DNA of 64,000 nt from Pseudomonas yangonensis (GTDB lineage Bacteria > Pseudomonadota > Gammaproteobacteria > Pseudomonadales > Pseudomonadaceae). The stretch spans positions 124,001 through 188,000 of the forward strand of contig NZ_BLJU01000018.1 in the NCBI RefSeq assembly GCF_009932725.1. Reading direction: 5' to 3'. The position numbers were made by a program, and so were the translations under genes. Shown here in pieces: positions 40,248 to 50,477 of this stretch. The notes under the pieces were generated by a model. It saw only the letters and a list, made by a program, of their open reading frames with translations. It ran no database searches and was not told the DNA's origin. How positions within the stretch are numbered: the stretch's first letter is position 1; every line of letters begins with the position of its first letter.

Positions 40248-40252
40248 GCCTG

Positions 40253-40306
40253 CGTAGCCCGGATGCAATCCGGGGAAATCCTGTCCCGGATTGCATCCGG
40301 GCTACG
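40253..40306. repeat. REP-type palindrome, GTAGCCCGGATG family
   Basis: Two 22-base arms (CGTAGCCCGGATGCAATCCG plus GG, and its exact complement) with a 10-base spacer sit between the liuA stop and the liuB ribosome site. Confidence 0.9.
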
Positions 40307-40322
40307 AAATGGAGCGCCACCG

Positions 40323-41930
40323 ATGGCCATCCTGCATACCCAGATCAACACCCGCTCACCGGAGTTCGCCGCCAACAGCGCGGCCATGCTCGCTCAGGTG
40401 GACGAGCTGCGCGCCCTGCTCGCCCGTGTCCATGAAGGCGGTGGCGCCAAGGCGCAGGAGCGCCATACCTCGCGCGGCAAGCTGCTGCCGCGCGAACGCA
40501 TCAACCGCCTGCTCGATGCCGGCTCGCCCTTTCTCGAGATCGGCCAGCTCGCCGCCCATGAGGTGTACGGCGAGGACGTACCGGCCGCCGGAGTGATCGC
40601 CGGCATCGGTCGTGTGGAAGGTGTCGAGTGCATGATCGTGGCCAACGACGCCACAGTAAAAGGTGGCAGCTACTACCCGCTGACGGTGAAGAAGCACCTG
40701 CGTGCCCAAGCCATCGCCCGCGAAAACCGCCTGCCGTGCATCTACCTGGTGGACTCCGGCGGCGCCAACCTGCCGCGTCAGGATGAGGTATTTCCGGATC
40801 GCGAGCACTTCGGCCGCATCTTCTTCAACCAGGCCAATATGAGCGCCATAGGCATTCCGCAGATCGCCGTAGTCATGGGCTCCTGCACCGCAGGTGGCGC
40901 CTATGTGCCGGCCATGAGTGACGAAACCATCATGGTGCGCGAGCAGGCCACCATCTTCCTCGCCGGCCCGCCGCTGGTGAAGGCGGCTACCGGCGAAGTG
41001 GTGACCGCCGAAGAACTGGGCGGCGCCGAGGTGCACTGCAAGACCAGTGGCGTGGCCGACCACTACGCAGAGGACGACGAGCATGCCCTGGCCCTGGCCC
41101 GGCGCTGCATCAGCAATTTGAACTGGCGCAAGCTGGGCCAGCTCGACTGCCGCGCGCCCATCGCCCCGCGCTACCCGGCCGAGGAGCTGTACGGGGTGAT
41201 CCCGGCCGATGCCAAGCAGCCGTTCGACGTGCGCGAGGTGATCGCGCGCATCGTCGACGACTCGCAACTGGATGAATTCAAGGCGCTGTTCGGCACTACC
41301 CTGGTATGCGGCTTCGCCCGTATCAACGGTTACCCGGTGGCGATCCTGGCGAACAACGGCATCCTCTTCGCCGAGTCGGCGCAAAAAGGCGCGCACTTCG
41401 TCGAACTGGCCTGCCAGCGCGGCATTCCGCTGCTGTTTTTGCAGAACATCACCGGTTTCATGGTGGGCAAGAAGTACGAAGAAGGCGGCATCGCAAAGCA
41501 CGGCGCCAAGCTGGTCACCGCCGTGGCCTGCGCTCAGGTACCGAAATTCACCGTGATCATCGGCGGCAGCTTCGGCGCCGGTAACTACGGCATGTGTGGC
41601 CGCGCCTACGATCCGCGCTTTCTGTGGATGTGGCCCAACGCGTGCATCGGCGTGATGGGCGCGCAGCAGGCCGCGGGCGTACTGGTGCAGGTCAAGCGTG
41701 AACAGGCCGCACGCGCCGGCCAGCACTATTCGGACGAGGACGAACAGCGCCTCAGGCAGCCCATCGTCGAGCAGTACGAGAAGCAGGCGCACGCCTATTA
41801 CTCCAGCGCCCGGCTGTGGGACGACGGCGTGATCGACCCGGCGCAGACCCGCGAGATATTGGCCTTGGCATTGTCGGCCAGCCTCAACGCGCCGATCGAG
41901 CCAACCCGTTTCGGGGTGTTCCGTATGTGA
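40323..41930 (+). CDS. liuB: Methylcrotonyl-CoA carboxylase, carboxyltransferase subunit
   Basis: The 535-residue protein starts at MAILHTQINTRSPEF behind GGAG (8 bases); the frame is open 20 codons further, into the REP element. It has both crotonase-like halves of biotin-dependent carboxyltransferases: an N-half with YLVDSGGANLPRQDEVFPDR and GSCTAGGAYVPAMSDE, and a C-half with FLQNITGFMVGKKYEEGGIA and IIGGSFGAGNYGMCGRAYDP. With LiuD it carboxylates 3-methylcrotonyl-CoA to 3-methylglutaconyl-CoA. Length and motifs fit MCC beta; the alternative, geranyl-CoA carboxylase AtuC, is less likely because liuA, C and E are present. Confidence 0.95.
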   Translation: MAILHTQINTRSPEFAANSAAMLAQVDELRALLARVHEGGGAKAQERHTSRGKLLPRERINRLLDAGSPFLEIGQLAAHEVYGEDVPAAGVIAGIGRVEGVECMIVANDATVKGGSYYPLTVKKHLRAQAIARENRLPCIYLVDSGGANLPRQDEVFPDREHFGRIFFNQANMSAIGIPQIAVVMGSCTAGGAYVPAMSDETIMVREQATIFLAGPPLVKAATGEVVTAEELGGAEVHCKTSGVADHYAEDDEHALALARRCISNLNWRKLGQLDCRAPIAPRYPAEELYGVIPADAKQPFDVREVIARIVDDSQLDEFKALFGTTLVCGFARINGYPVAILANNGILFAESAQKGAHFVELACQRGIPLLFLQNITGFMVGKKYEEGGIAKHGAKLVTAVACAQVPKFTVIIGGSFGAGNYGMCGRAYDPRFLWMWPNACIGVMGAQQAAGVLVQVKREQAARAGQHYSDEDEQRLRQPIVEQYEKQAHAYYSSARLWDDGVIDPAQTREILALALSASLNAPIEPTRFGVFRM

Positions 41931-41936
41931 CCACCC

Positions 41937-41995
41937 GTAGGAGCGGCTTCAGCCGCGAATCCTGGCACGCTGATCGCGGCTGAAGCCGCTCCTAC
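41937..41995. repeat. REP-type palindrome, GTAGGAGCG family
   Basis: Perfect 22-base arms (GTAGGAGCGGCTTCAGCCGC plus GA, and complement) occupy the gap between liuB and liuC. Confidence 0.9.
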
Positions 41996-42017
41996 CCAGC
42001 CCTTCGAGCCTGACACC

Positions 42018-42812
42018 ATGACCGACTTCACTACCGTACAGCTTGAGAAAGACCCGCGCGGCTTCGCCACCCTATGGCTGAACCGCCCGGAAAAGAACAA
42101 CGCCTTCAATGCCGAGATGATCCGCGAGCTGATCCTCGCCCTCGATGCTGTGGGTGAAGACAAGAGCCTGCGCTTTCTCCTGCTTCGCGGCCGTGGCAAG
42201 CACTTCTCCGCTGGCGCCGATCTGGCCTGGATGCAGCACGCCGCCACCCTCGACTACAACGCCAACCTGAGCGACGCCCGCGAACTGGCCGAGCTGATGT
42301 ACAACCTGCACGGCCTGAAGATCCCCACCCTGGCCGTCGTCCAGGGCGCGGCCTTCGGCGGCGCGGTGGGCCTGGCCAGTTGCTGCGACATGGCCATCGG
42401 GGCCGAGGACGCGCTGTTCTCGCTGTCCGAGGTGCGCATCGGCCTCGCCCCGGCCGTGATCAGCCCCTTCGTCGTGCAGGCCATCGGCGAGCGCGCGGCC
42501 AAACGCTACGCGCTGACCGCCGAGCGTTTTGACGGCCAGCGTGCCCGCGAACTGGGCCTGCTCGCCGAGTGCTTCCCGGCCAGTGAGCTGGATGCACAAG
42601 TCGAAGCCTGGGTCGCCAACCTGCTGCACAACAGCCCACAAGCCATGCGCGCCGGCAAGGATCTGCTGCGCGAAGTCGGCAGCGGTGAGCTGACCCCTGC
42701 CCTGCGCCGCTACACCGAGAACGCCATCGCCCGTCTGCGCGTGAGCGCCGAGGGCCAGGAAGGCCTGCGCGCCTTCCTGGAAAAACGCCAACCTTCCTGG
42801 CAGGAGCAATGA
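42018..42812 (+). CDS. liuC: 3-methylglutaconyl-CoA hydratase
   Basis: The 264-residue crotonase-fold protein has oxyanion segments HFSAGADLAWMQ (about 60-71) and VQGAAFGGAVGLASCCDMAI (about 106-125), and catalytic Glu in LSEVRIGLAPAVISPFV. It hydrates 3-methylglutaconyl-CoA to HMG-CoA, the step between LiuBD and LiuE. The stop overlaps the first in-frame ATG of liuD (ATGA), consistent with tight coupling. It may also hydrate tiglyl-CoA for the isoleucine arm, which has no hydratase of its own here (inference). Confidence 0.93.
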   Translation: MTDFTTVQLEKDPRGFATLWLNRPEKNNAFNAEMIRELILALDAVGEDKSLRFLLLRGRGKHFSAGADLAWMQHAATLDYNANLSDARELAELMYNLHGLKIPTLAVVQGAAFGGAVGLASCCDMAIGAEDALFSLSEVRIGLAPAVISPFVVQAIGERAAKRYALTAERFDGQRARELGLLAECFPASELDAQVEAWVANLLHNSPQAMRAGKDLLREVGSGELTPALRRYTENAIARLRVSAEGQEGLRAFLEKRQPSWQEQ

Positions 42813-42814
42813 CC

Positions 42815-44743
42815 ATGATCGACACCCTGCTGGTCGCCAACCGTGGCGAGATCGCCTGCCGCGTGATGCGCACGGCCAAGGCCATGGGCATCCGCAGCGT
42901 GGCCGTGCACAGCGCCATCGACGCCACGGCGCGCCATGTGCGTGAAGCCGACATGGCGGTGAACCTGGGCGGCGCCAAACCCGGCGAAAGCTACCTGCTG
43001 ATCGACAGGATCATCGCCGCCGCCAAGGCCAGCGGCGCCCAGGCCATCCACCCGGGCTACGGTTTTCTCTCGGAGAACGCCGGCTTCGCCCGCGCCTGTG
43101 AAGAAGCCGGGCTGAGCTTTCTCGGCCCGCCCGCCTCGGCCATCGAAGCCATGGGCAGCAAGTCGGCGGCCAAATCATTGATGGAAGCCGCCGGTGTGCC
43201 GCTGGTGCCCGGCTACCACGGCCAAGCGCAGGATTATGAAACCTTCCGCGAGGCAGCCGCGCGCATCGGCTACCCGGTGCTGCTCAAGGCTGCCGCTGGC
43301 GGCGGTGGCAAGGGCATGAAGGTGGCCGAGTCCGAAGCGCAGCTCGCCGAGACGCTGGAGTCCGCGCAGCGCGAAGCGCAATCGGCCTTCGGCGACTCGC
43401 GCATGCTGGTGGAGAAATACGTACTCAAGCCGCGCCACGTGGAGATCCAGGTGTTCGCCGACCAGCACGGCAACTGCCTGTACCTCAACGAGCGCGACTG
43501 CTCCATCCAGCGTCGCCATCAGAAGGTGGTCGAAGAAGCTCCGGCACCAGGCCTGAGCCCCGAGCTGCGCCGCGCCATGGGCGAGGCGGCGGTCAAGGCG
43601 GCGCAGGCCATCGGCTATGTCGGTGCCGGTACCGTGGAGTTCCTGCTGGACGAGCGCGGCGACTTCTTCTTCATGGAAATGAATACCCGTCTGCAGGTGG
43701 AGCATCCGGTTACCGAGGCTATCACCGGGCTCGATCTGGTGGCCTGGCAGATTCGCGTCGCCCGTGGCGAGCCACTGCCGCTGACCCAACAGCAGGTGCC
43801 GCTGATCGGCCACGCCATCGAGGTGCGCCTGTACGCCGAAGACCCGGATCATGACTTCCTGCCAGCCACCGGCAACCTGGCGCTGTACCGCGAAGCCGGC
43901 AATGGGGACGGGCGCCGCATCGACAGCGGCGTGGCCGAAGGCGACAGCGTCTCGCCCTTCTACGACCCGATGCTGGGCAAGCTGATCGCCTGGGGCGAGA
44001 ACCGCGAGCAGGCACGCCTGCGCCTGCTGGCCATGCTCGACGACACCCTGGTCGGTGGCGTGAAGACCAATCTGGCATTCCTGCGCCGCATCCTCGCCCA
44101 TCCGGCCTTCGCCGCGTGCGAGCTGGATACGGGCTTTATCCCGCGTCATCAGCAGCAGTTGCTGCCCGCTCCGAGCGAGTTGCCGGAGACGTTCTGGCAA
44201 CTCGCAGCCGATGCCTGGGTGCAGAGCGAGTCGCCGCTAAAGCGCGACGACGACCCGCATTCGCCTTGGGCAGCCCGCGACGGCTGGCGCGCCGGTGGCA
44301 AAGCCGAGATCGAGCTTCACCTGAGCTGCCAGGGTGAAAGCCGCAAGGTGCGCGCGGCTGACACAGCCTGCTTGCAAGGCGAAGAGTTACTGGCGGAGAC
44401 CGACGGCACGCGCCAGCGTCTGCGCGCCATTCGCCGTGGCGACACGCTTTACTTGCAGTGGCACGGCGAACTGCATGCAATAACTCGCTTCGACCCCATC
44501 GCCGCCGCCGAGGCCAGCCATGCCCAGCAGGGCGGCCTGAGCGCGCCCATGAACGGCAGCATCGTCCGCGTGCTGGTCGAACCCGGCCAGGCGGTCGAAG
44601 CTGGCGCAGCCCTGGTGGTGCTGGAGGCGATGAAGATGGAGCACAGCATCCGTGCGCCCGAAGCCGGCACAGTCAAGGCGCTGTATTGCCACGAAGGGGA
44701 AATGGTCAGTGAAGGCGCGGTGCTGGTGGAGCTGGCGCCGTAG
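42815..44743 (+). CDS. liuD: Methylcrotonyl-CoA carboxylase, biotin-carrying subunit
   Basis: The ATG at 42815 lies 8 bases after GGAG; another ATG two codons earlier (42809) overlaps the liuC stop and is possible. The 642-residue protein has a biotin carboxylase domain (LLVANRGEIACRVMRTAK, KAAAGGGGKGMKV as ATP loop, HVEIQVFADQHG, EAPAPGL, MEMNTRLQVEHPVTE), a linker domain (about 450-560) and a C-terminal biotinyl domain with LEAMKMEHS, the lysine being biotinylated. It supplies carboxybiotin to LiuB. Its stop codon lies inside a palindromic repeat. Confidence 0.95.
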   Translation: MIDTLLVANRGEIACRVMRTAKAMGIRSVAVHSAIDATARHVREADMAVNLGGAKPGESYLLIDRIIAAAKASGAQAIHPGYGFLSENAGFARACEEAGLSFLGPPASAIEAMGSKSAAKSLMEAAGVPLVPGYHGQAQDYETFREAAARIGYPVLLKAAAGGGGKGMKVAESEAQLAETLESAQREAQSAFGDSRMLVEKYVLKPRHVEIQVFADQHGNCLYLNERDCSIQRRHQKVVEEAPAPGLSPELRRAMGEAAVKAAQAIGYVGAGTVEFLLDERGDFFFMEMNTRLQVEHPVTEAITGLDLVAWQIRVARGEPLPLTQQQVPLIGHAIEVRLYAEDPDHDFLPATGNLALYREAGNGDGRRIDSGVAEGDSVSPFYDPMLGKLIAWGENREQARLRLLAMLDDTLVGGVKTNLAFLRRILAHPAFAACELDTGFIPRHQQQLLPAPSELPETFWQLAADAWVQSESPLKRDDDPHSPWAARDGWRAGGKAEIELHLSCQGESRKVRAADTACLQGEELLAETDGTRQRLRAIRRGDTLYLQWHGELHAITRFDPIAAAEASHAQQGGLSAPMNGSIVRVLVEPGQAVEAGAALVVLEAMKMEHSIRAPEAGTVKALYCHEGEMVSEGAVLVELAP

Positions 44744-44769
44744 GGTGGATCACGCTTTATCGATCCACC
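44740..44769. repeat. Palindromic repeat, GTAGGGTGGATC family
   Basis: GGTGGATC and GATCCACC flank a 10-base loop; the family core GTAGGGTGGATC includes the TAG stop of liuD. A second copy lies at 45827-45860. Confidence 0.75.
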
Positions 44770-44808
44770 GCCTTCGCTGGATAAGGTGGATATGAACAAC
44801 GATGCCGT

Positions 44809-44880
44809 TGTGGGAGCGAATTTATTCGCGATATCGGTGGCAGCGTCGCGATCCAATCGCGAATAAGTTCGCTCCTACAG
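44809..44880. repeat. REP-type palindrome, GGGAGCG family
   Basis: Imperfect arms (TGTGGGAGCGAATTTATTCG ... and ... AGTTCGCTCCTACA) fill most of the 177-base gap between liuD and liuE. Confidence 0.85.
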
Positions 44881-44920
44881 ACCTCCCCACGAGGCGCACT
44901 ACGAATACGAGGTAACACCT

Positions 44921-45820
44921 ATGAACCTGCCCCTATCCGTGCGTCTGGTCGAGGTCGGCCCGCGCGACGGCCTGCAGAACGAGAAACAGCCGATCAGCGT
45001 CGCCGACAAGGTGCGTCTGGTCGACGAGCTGAGCGCCGCCGGCCTGCGCTATATCGAAGCAGGCAGCTTCGTCTCGCCCAAGTGGGTGCCGCAGATGGCC
45101 GGCAGCGCCGAGGTGTTCGCCGGTATCCAGCGTAAACCGGGCATCACCTACGCGGCACTGACCCCCAACCTGAAAGGCTTCGAGGCTGCGCTCGAGGCCA
45201 GGGTAGAGGAAGTGGCGGTGTTCGCCGCTGCCAGCGAGGCCTTTTCGCAGAAGAACATCAACTGTTCCATCGCCGAAAGCCTGCAGCGTTTCGTGCCACT
45301 GATGGAGGCGGCCAAGGCCGCGAACGTGCGCGTACGCGGCTACGTGTCCTGCGTGCTCGGCTGCCCCTACGACGGTGAAATCGATCCGGAGCAAGTTGCC
45401 AGCGTCGCTCGCGAGCTGCATGCCATGGGCTGCTATGAAGTGTCTCTGGGTGACACCATTGGCACCGGCACTGCCGGAAAGACCCGGCATTTGATCGAAA
45501 CGGTCGCCCGTCAGGTGCCACGCCACCTGTTGGCCGGGCATTTCCACGACACCTACGGCCAGGCGCTGGTCAACATCTACGCCAGCCTGCTCGAAGGCAT
45601 CAGCGTGTTCGACAGTTCGGTCGCAGGTCTGGGCGGCTGCCCCTATGCCAAGGGCGCCACCGGCAACGTTGCCACCGAGGATGTGCTTTATCTGCTGCAG
45701 GGCCTGGGTATAGACACCGGCATCGACATGGACATGCTGATCGCCGCCGGCCAGCGCATCTGCGAGGTGCTGGGCAAGGCCAATGGCTCGCGGGTCGCAC
45801 GCGCCCGCCTGAGTCGATAA
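44921..45820 (+). CDS. liuE: Hydroxymethylglutaryl-CoA lyase
   Basis: The 299-residue TIM-barrel enzyme cleaves HMG-CoA into acetyl-CoA and acetoacetate. VEVGPRDGLQNEKQPI carries the catalytic Arg and metal Asp, YIEAGSFVSPKWVPQM follows, GHFHDTYGQALVNI holds the metal histidines, and SSVAGLGGCPYAKGATGNVA carries the active-site Cys of the G-x-G-G-C-P-Y signature. Its ribosome site is GAGGT 7 bases upstream. It is last of the liu series, after which palindromes intervene before aacS. Confidence 0.96.
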   Translation: MNLPLSVRLVEVGPRDGLQNEKQPISVADKVRLVDELSAAGLRYIEAGSFVSPKWVPQMAGSAEVFAGIQRKPGITYAALTPNLKGFEAALEARVEEVAVFAAASEAFSQKNINCSIAESLQRFVPLMEAAKAANVRVRGYVSCVLGCPYDGEIDPEQVASVARELHAMGCYEVSLGDTIGTGTAGKTRHLIETVARQVPRHLLAGHFHDTYGQALVNIYASLLEGISVFDSSVAGLGGCPYAKGATGNVATEDVLYLLQGLGIDTGIDMDMLIAAGQRICEVLGKANGSRVARARLSR

Positions 45821-45826
45821 GGCGCC

Positions 45827-45860
45827 GTAGGGTGGATCGGTGAAGCGTGATCCACCCTAC
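45827..45860. repeat. Palindromic repeat, GTAGGGTGGATC family
   Basis: Perfect 12-base arms GTAGGGTGGATC / GATCCACCCTAC with a 10-base loop lie just after the liuE stop. Confidence 0.85.
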
Positions 45861-45864
45861 AGGC

Positions 45865-45912
45865 TGTAGGAGCGGATTCATCCGCGATTTTCGCGGCTAA
45901 AGCCGCTCCTAC
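45865..45912. repeat. REP-type palindrome, GTAGGAGCG family
   Basis: Arms TGTAGGAGCGGATTCATCCG... and TCGCGGCTAAAGCCGCTCCT... (imperfect) abut the previous repeat in the 235-base gap between liuE and aacS. The rest of that gap shows nothing recognisable. Confidence 0.85.
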
Positions 45913-46055
45913 CAGTGACTGCAGCGTTTTACCCAGATAGCTTCCGAACCTCTAAGAAGGTCGGTGCGATAGCAGCGAAGGTCGTCTGAGTTTAAGGTCG
46001 AATGCCCCGAACGCACTAAGCTGAAGCCAAGGGATAAGAACGACGAGGACTGACC

Positions 46056-48011
<1,956 letters not shown>

Positions 48012-48079
48012 GCGAGTGACGACTACACCACACTCCTCCAAACCACCGCCTCCTATACTGACTTGATCGCAACAACAGG

Positions 48080-48829
48080 ATGTTCGTCGTGCTCAAGCTC
48101 TTCTGCCTGCTCGTTGCCCTGCTGTTCGCCGCTGCGGCATCGGCCGATGAACCCATCAAGCTGTACATGCCGGAGGCGCCGCCGCTGGCGCTTACCCACT
48201 ACGCCGGCGGCCATGGCATGGTGGGGGACGTCGCACTGGCTGCGCTGGCACGCATCGGTAAACTCACCCAGATCGTCGCCGAACCCTGGCCGCGGGCCCA
48301 AGCCCGTGTGGCCAAGGGCAAGAACCTGCTGATCATTCCCCTGTCACGCACCCCAGAACGAGAGGAGCTCTACACCTGGATCGCCCCGATCATGGAACTG
48401 GAGCGCGCTTTTTTCAGCCTTGACGACCCCGTAACGAACTTTGCTCAAGCCCGTCAGCGTTACCGTCGCATCGGCGTCGGGATGGGCACCGCACAGGTCG
48501 GCATCCTGCAGCGCGAGGGTTTCAGCGACGAGCAGATCGTGCAGCTCAAGCTGGGCGAGAATCCCGCCCACCTTCTGGTTCTCGAACGCATCGACGCCTG
48601 GTTCACCGGGGTGCCGGAAGCGCTGTACATCTGGGAAAACTCCATTTACCGCGAGCAGAACCTGCGCAGAAGCCCGACACTGGCCAGCACCGGTCTGTAT
48701 CTTGGCTGCTCCAGGAAATGCGATGAGCAGTTGGTCGGCCAGTTGCGCGACGCGATCAAAGCGCTCGAGCAGGAAGGCGTCAGCCAGCGTTTGCGCCAGG
48801 CCTATCTGCCGCTGCAACCCGATCCCTAG
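48080..48829 (+). CDS. Periplasmic substrate-binding protein (SBP family 3 type)
   Basis: The 249-residue precursor has a signal peptide (MFVVLKLFCLLVALLFAAAA, cleavage after ASA) and a two-lobe fold of the amino-acid-binding kind: KLYMPEAPPLALTHY, GDVALAALARIGKLTQIVAE, RRIGVGMGTAQVGILQREGF, and ALEQEGVSQRLRQAYLP at the end. No ABC permease is adjacent, and such orphan proteins in Pseudomonas are often sensors or of unknown ligand. A GTG four codons in (48089) has better ribosome-site spacing than the ATG. Its stop overlaps that of the convergent pilU-like gene by 4 bases (CTAG). Confidence 0.75.
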   Translation: MFVVLKLFCLLVALLFAAAASADEPIKLYMPEAPPLALTHYAGGHGMVGDVALAALARIGKLTQIVAEPWPRAQARVAKGKNLLIIPLSRTPEREELYTWIAPIMELERAFFSLDDPVTNFAQARQRYRRIGVGMGTAQVGILQREGFSDEQIVQLKLGENPAHLLVLERIDAWFTGVPEALYIWENSIYREQNLRRSPTLASTGLYLGCSRKCDEQLVGQLRDAIKALEQEGVSQRLRQAYLPLQPDP

Positions 48830-50043
48830 ATCCCCTGCCGCCCCGGGTCCTCCGGTGGTTGTTCTTCCTCGATATCCTCCAGCTTGAGCTCCAGCCCCCA
48901 ATCGCCTGCCGGGGCGGCCTTCGGTGCAGCGACGGGCGCGGCCACCGGTGCGGCGGCGGGTGCCGGCCTGGCATTGGCCGGATTGTCGCGATAAAGCTTG
49001 AGCTTCAGGCGCACGTTGTTCGCCGAGTCGGCGTTCTTCACCGCCTCTTCTTCGTCGATGGCGCCTTCATGCACCAGATCGATCAGCGCCTGGTCGAAGG
49101 TCTGCATGCCCAGGTTCTTGGATTTCTCCATGATCTCCTTGAGCTCGGAGAATTCGTTGCGTTTGATCAGGTCGCGCACCGTCGGCGTACCCAGCATCAC
49201 CTCGACCGCGGCGCGACGCTTGCCATCGACGGTTTTGACCAGACGCTGGGAAACGAATGCCTTGAGGTTGTTGCCCAGGTCGTTGAGCAGCTGCGGGCGA
49301 CGATCTTCCGGGAAGAAATTGATGATGCGGTCCAGCGCCTGGTTGGCGTTGTTGGCGTGCAGCGTGGAAATCGCCAGGTGCCCGGTGTCGGCGAAGGCCA
49401 GGGCGTGCTCCATGGTTTCGCGGTCGCGGATCTCGCCAATCAGGATCACGTCCGGCGCCTGGCGCAGGGTGTTCTTCAGCGCGGCATGGAAGCTGCGGGT
49501 GTCCACGCCCACCTCGCGCTGATTGATGATCGACTTCTTGTGCCGGTGTACGTACTCCACCGGGTCTTCGATGGTGATGATATGGCCGCCGCTATTGCGG
49601 TTGCGGTAGTCGATCAGCGCCGCCAGGGAGGTCGATTTGCCCGAGCCCGTGCCGCCAACGAACAGCACCAGGCCGCGCTTTTCCATCACGGTGCTGAGCA
49701 GCACCTCGGGCAGCTTCAGGTCTTCGAAGCGGGGAATGTCCAGCTTGATGTTGCGCGCGACGATGGACACCTCGTTGCGCTGCTTGAAGATGTTGATGCG
49801 GAAACGCCCGACACCGGCCAGCGAGATGGCCAGATTCATTTCCAGCTCGCGCTCGAACTCCTCGCGCTGCGCGCTATCCATGATCGAATCGGCGATGACT
49901 GCCACATCGCCCGCCTTCATCGGCTCCTGACTCAGGGCCTTGAGCACGCCATTGAACTTGGCGCAAGGCGGCGCACCGGTGGACAGATACAGATCGGAGC
50001 CATCCTGACTGGACAGGATTTTCAGCATTGCGTGGAGATCCAT
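48826..50043 (-). CDS. PilT/PilU-family type IV pilus ATPase (PilU-like paralogue)
   Basis: The 405-residue hexameric ATPase starts at MDLHAMLKILSSQDGSDLYL. It has Walker A FVGGTGSGKSTSLAALIDYR, the Asp box TIEDPVEYVHRHKKSIINQR, Walker B VILIGEIRDRETMEHALAFA, the His box HLAISTLHANNANQAL and QRLVKTVDGKRRAAVEVML. IIN in place of the canonical V-T-Q, and the tail, place it nearer PilU than PilT. The last 50 residues are an Ala/Pro-rich linker and an acidic end (LELKLEDIEEEQPPEDPG). The usual pilT-pilU pair is not here, so this is probably an additional paralogue. It is divergent from a small parvulin with overlapping upstream regions. Confidence 0.85.
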   Translation of the reverse strand: MDLHAMLKILSSQDGSDLYLSTGAPPCAKFNGVLKALSQEPMKAGDVAVIADSIMDSAQREEFERELEMNLAISLAGVGRFRINIFKQRNEVSIVARNIKLDIPRFEDLKLPEVLLSTVMEKRGLVLFVGGTGSGKSTSLAALIDYRNRNSGGHIITIEDPVEYVHRHKKSIINQREVGVDTRSFHAALKNTLRQAPDVILIGEIRDRETMEHALAFADTGHLAISTLHANNANQALDRIINFFPEDRRPQLLNDLGNNLKAFVSQRLVKTVDGKRRAAVEVMLGTPTVRDLIKRNEFSELKEIMEKSKNLGMQTFDQALIDLVHEGAIDEEEAVKNADSANNVRLKLKLYRDNPANARPAPAAAPVAAPVAAPKAAPAGDWGLELKLEDIEEEQPPEDPGRQGI

Positions 50044-50191
50044 GGCGGCGCTTTCCGTGGGCACGATTGAAATACCATAGGCCATGATCGCCCGCACTGC
50101 GGATGACGCACGCCTCGTAAAATTGACGCCATTCTGCTGGCGCAACGAATGCTGGCACAATAGCGCCCTGACAGAAATGAGGAACCCATCA

Positions 50192-50470
50192 ATGGCAAAG
50201 GCAATGGCCCGCCACATCCTGGTCAAGACCGAAGCGGAAGCCGTCGCGCTGAAAAAGCGCATCGCCGCCGGCGAAGCCTTCGATGTGCTGGCACGCAAGC
50301 ACTCAACCTGCCCCTCCGGCAAGAAAGGCGGAGACCTCGGCGAAGTGCGCCCCGGGCAGATGGTGCGTGCGGTGGATCAGGTGATCTTCAAGAAGCCGCT
50401 GCGGGAAGTGCACGGCCCGGTCAAGACGCAGTTCGGCTACCACCTGATCCAGGTGTTCTTCCGCGACTGA
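50192..50470 (+). CDS. ppiC: Small parvulin-type peptidyl-prolyl isomerase
   Basis: The 92-residue single-domain parvulin starts at MAKAMARHILVKTEAEAVAL behind GAGGA. The fold is complete: RHILVKTEAEA, FDVLARKHSTCPSGKKGGDL, PGQMVRAVDQVIF, PVKTQFGYHLIQV, with the active-site His near the start, Cys in STCPSG and the distal His in GYHLI. It lacks a signal, so it acts in the cytoplasm like E. coli PpiC. It stands alone; its stop is 8 bases from that of the convergent LysR gene. Confidence 0.93.
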   Translation: MAKAMARHILVKTEAEAVALKKRIAAGEAFDVLARKHSTCPSGKKGGDLGEVRPGQMVRAVDQVIFKKPLREVHGPVKTQFGYHLIQVFFRD

Positions 50471-50477
50471 GACACGC

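Noticed and set aside
39045..41792. Two long minus-strand frames opposite liuA and liuB
   Set aside because: Both mirror strongly conserved enzymes and contain no recognisable domain.
35206..45912. Series of palindromes considered as a CRISPR array
   Set aside because: Copies are separated by kilobases of genes, differ in family and have no regular spacers; no cas gene is present.
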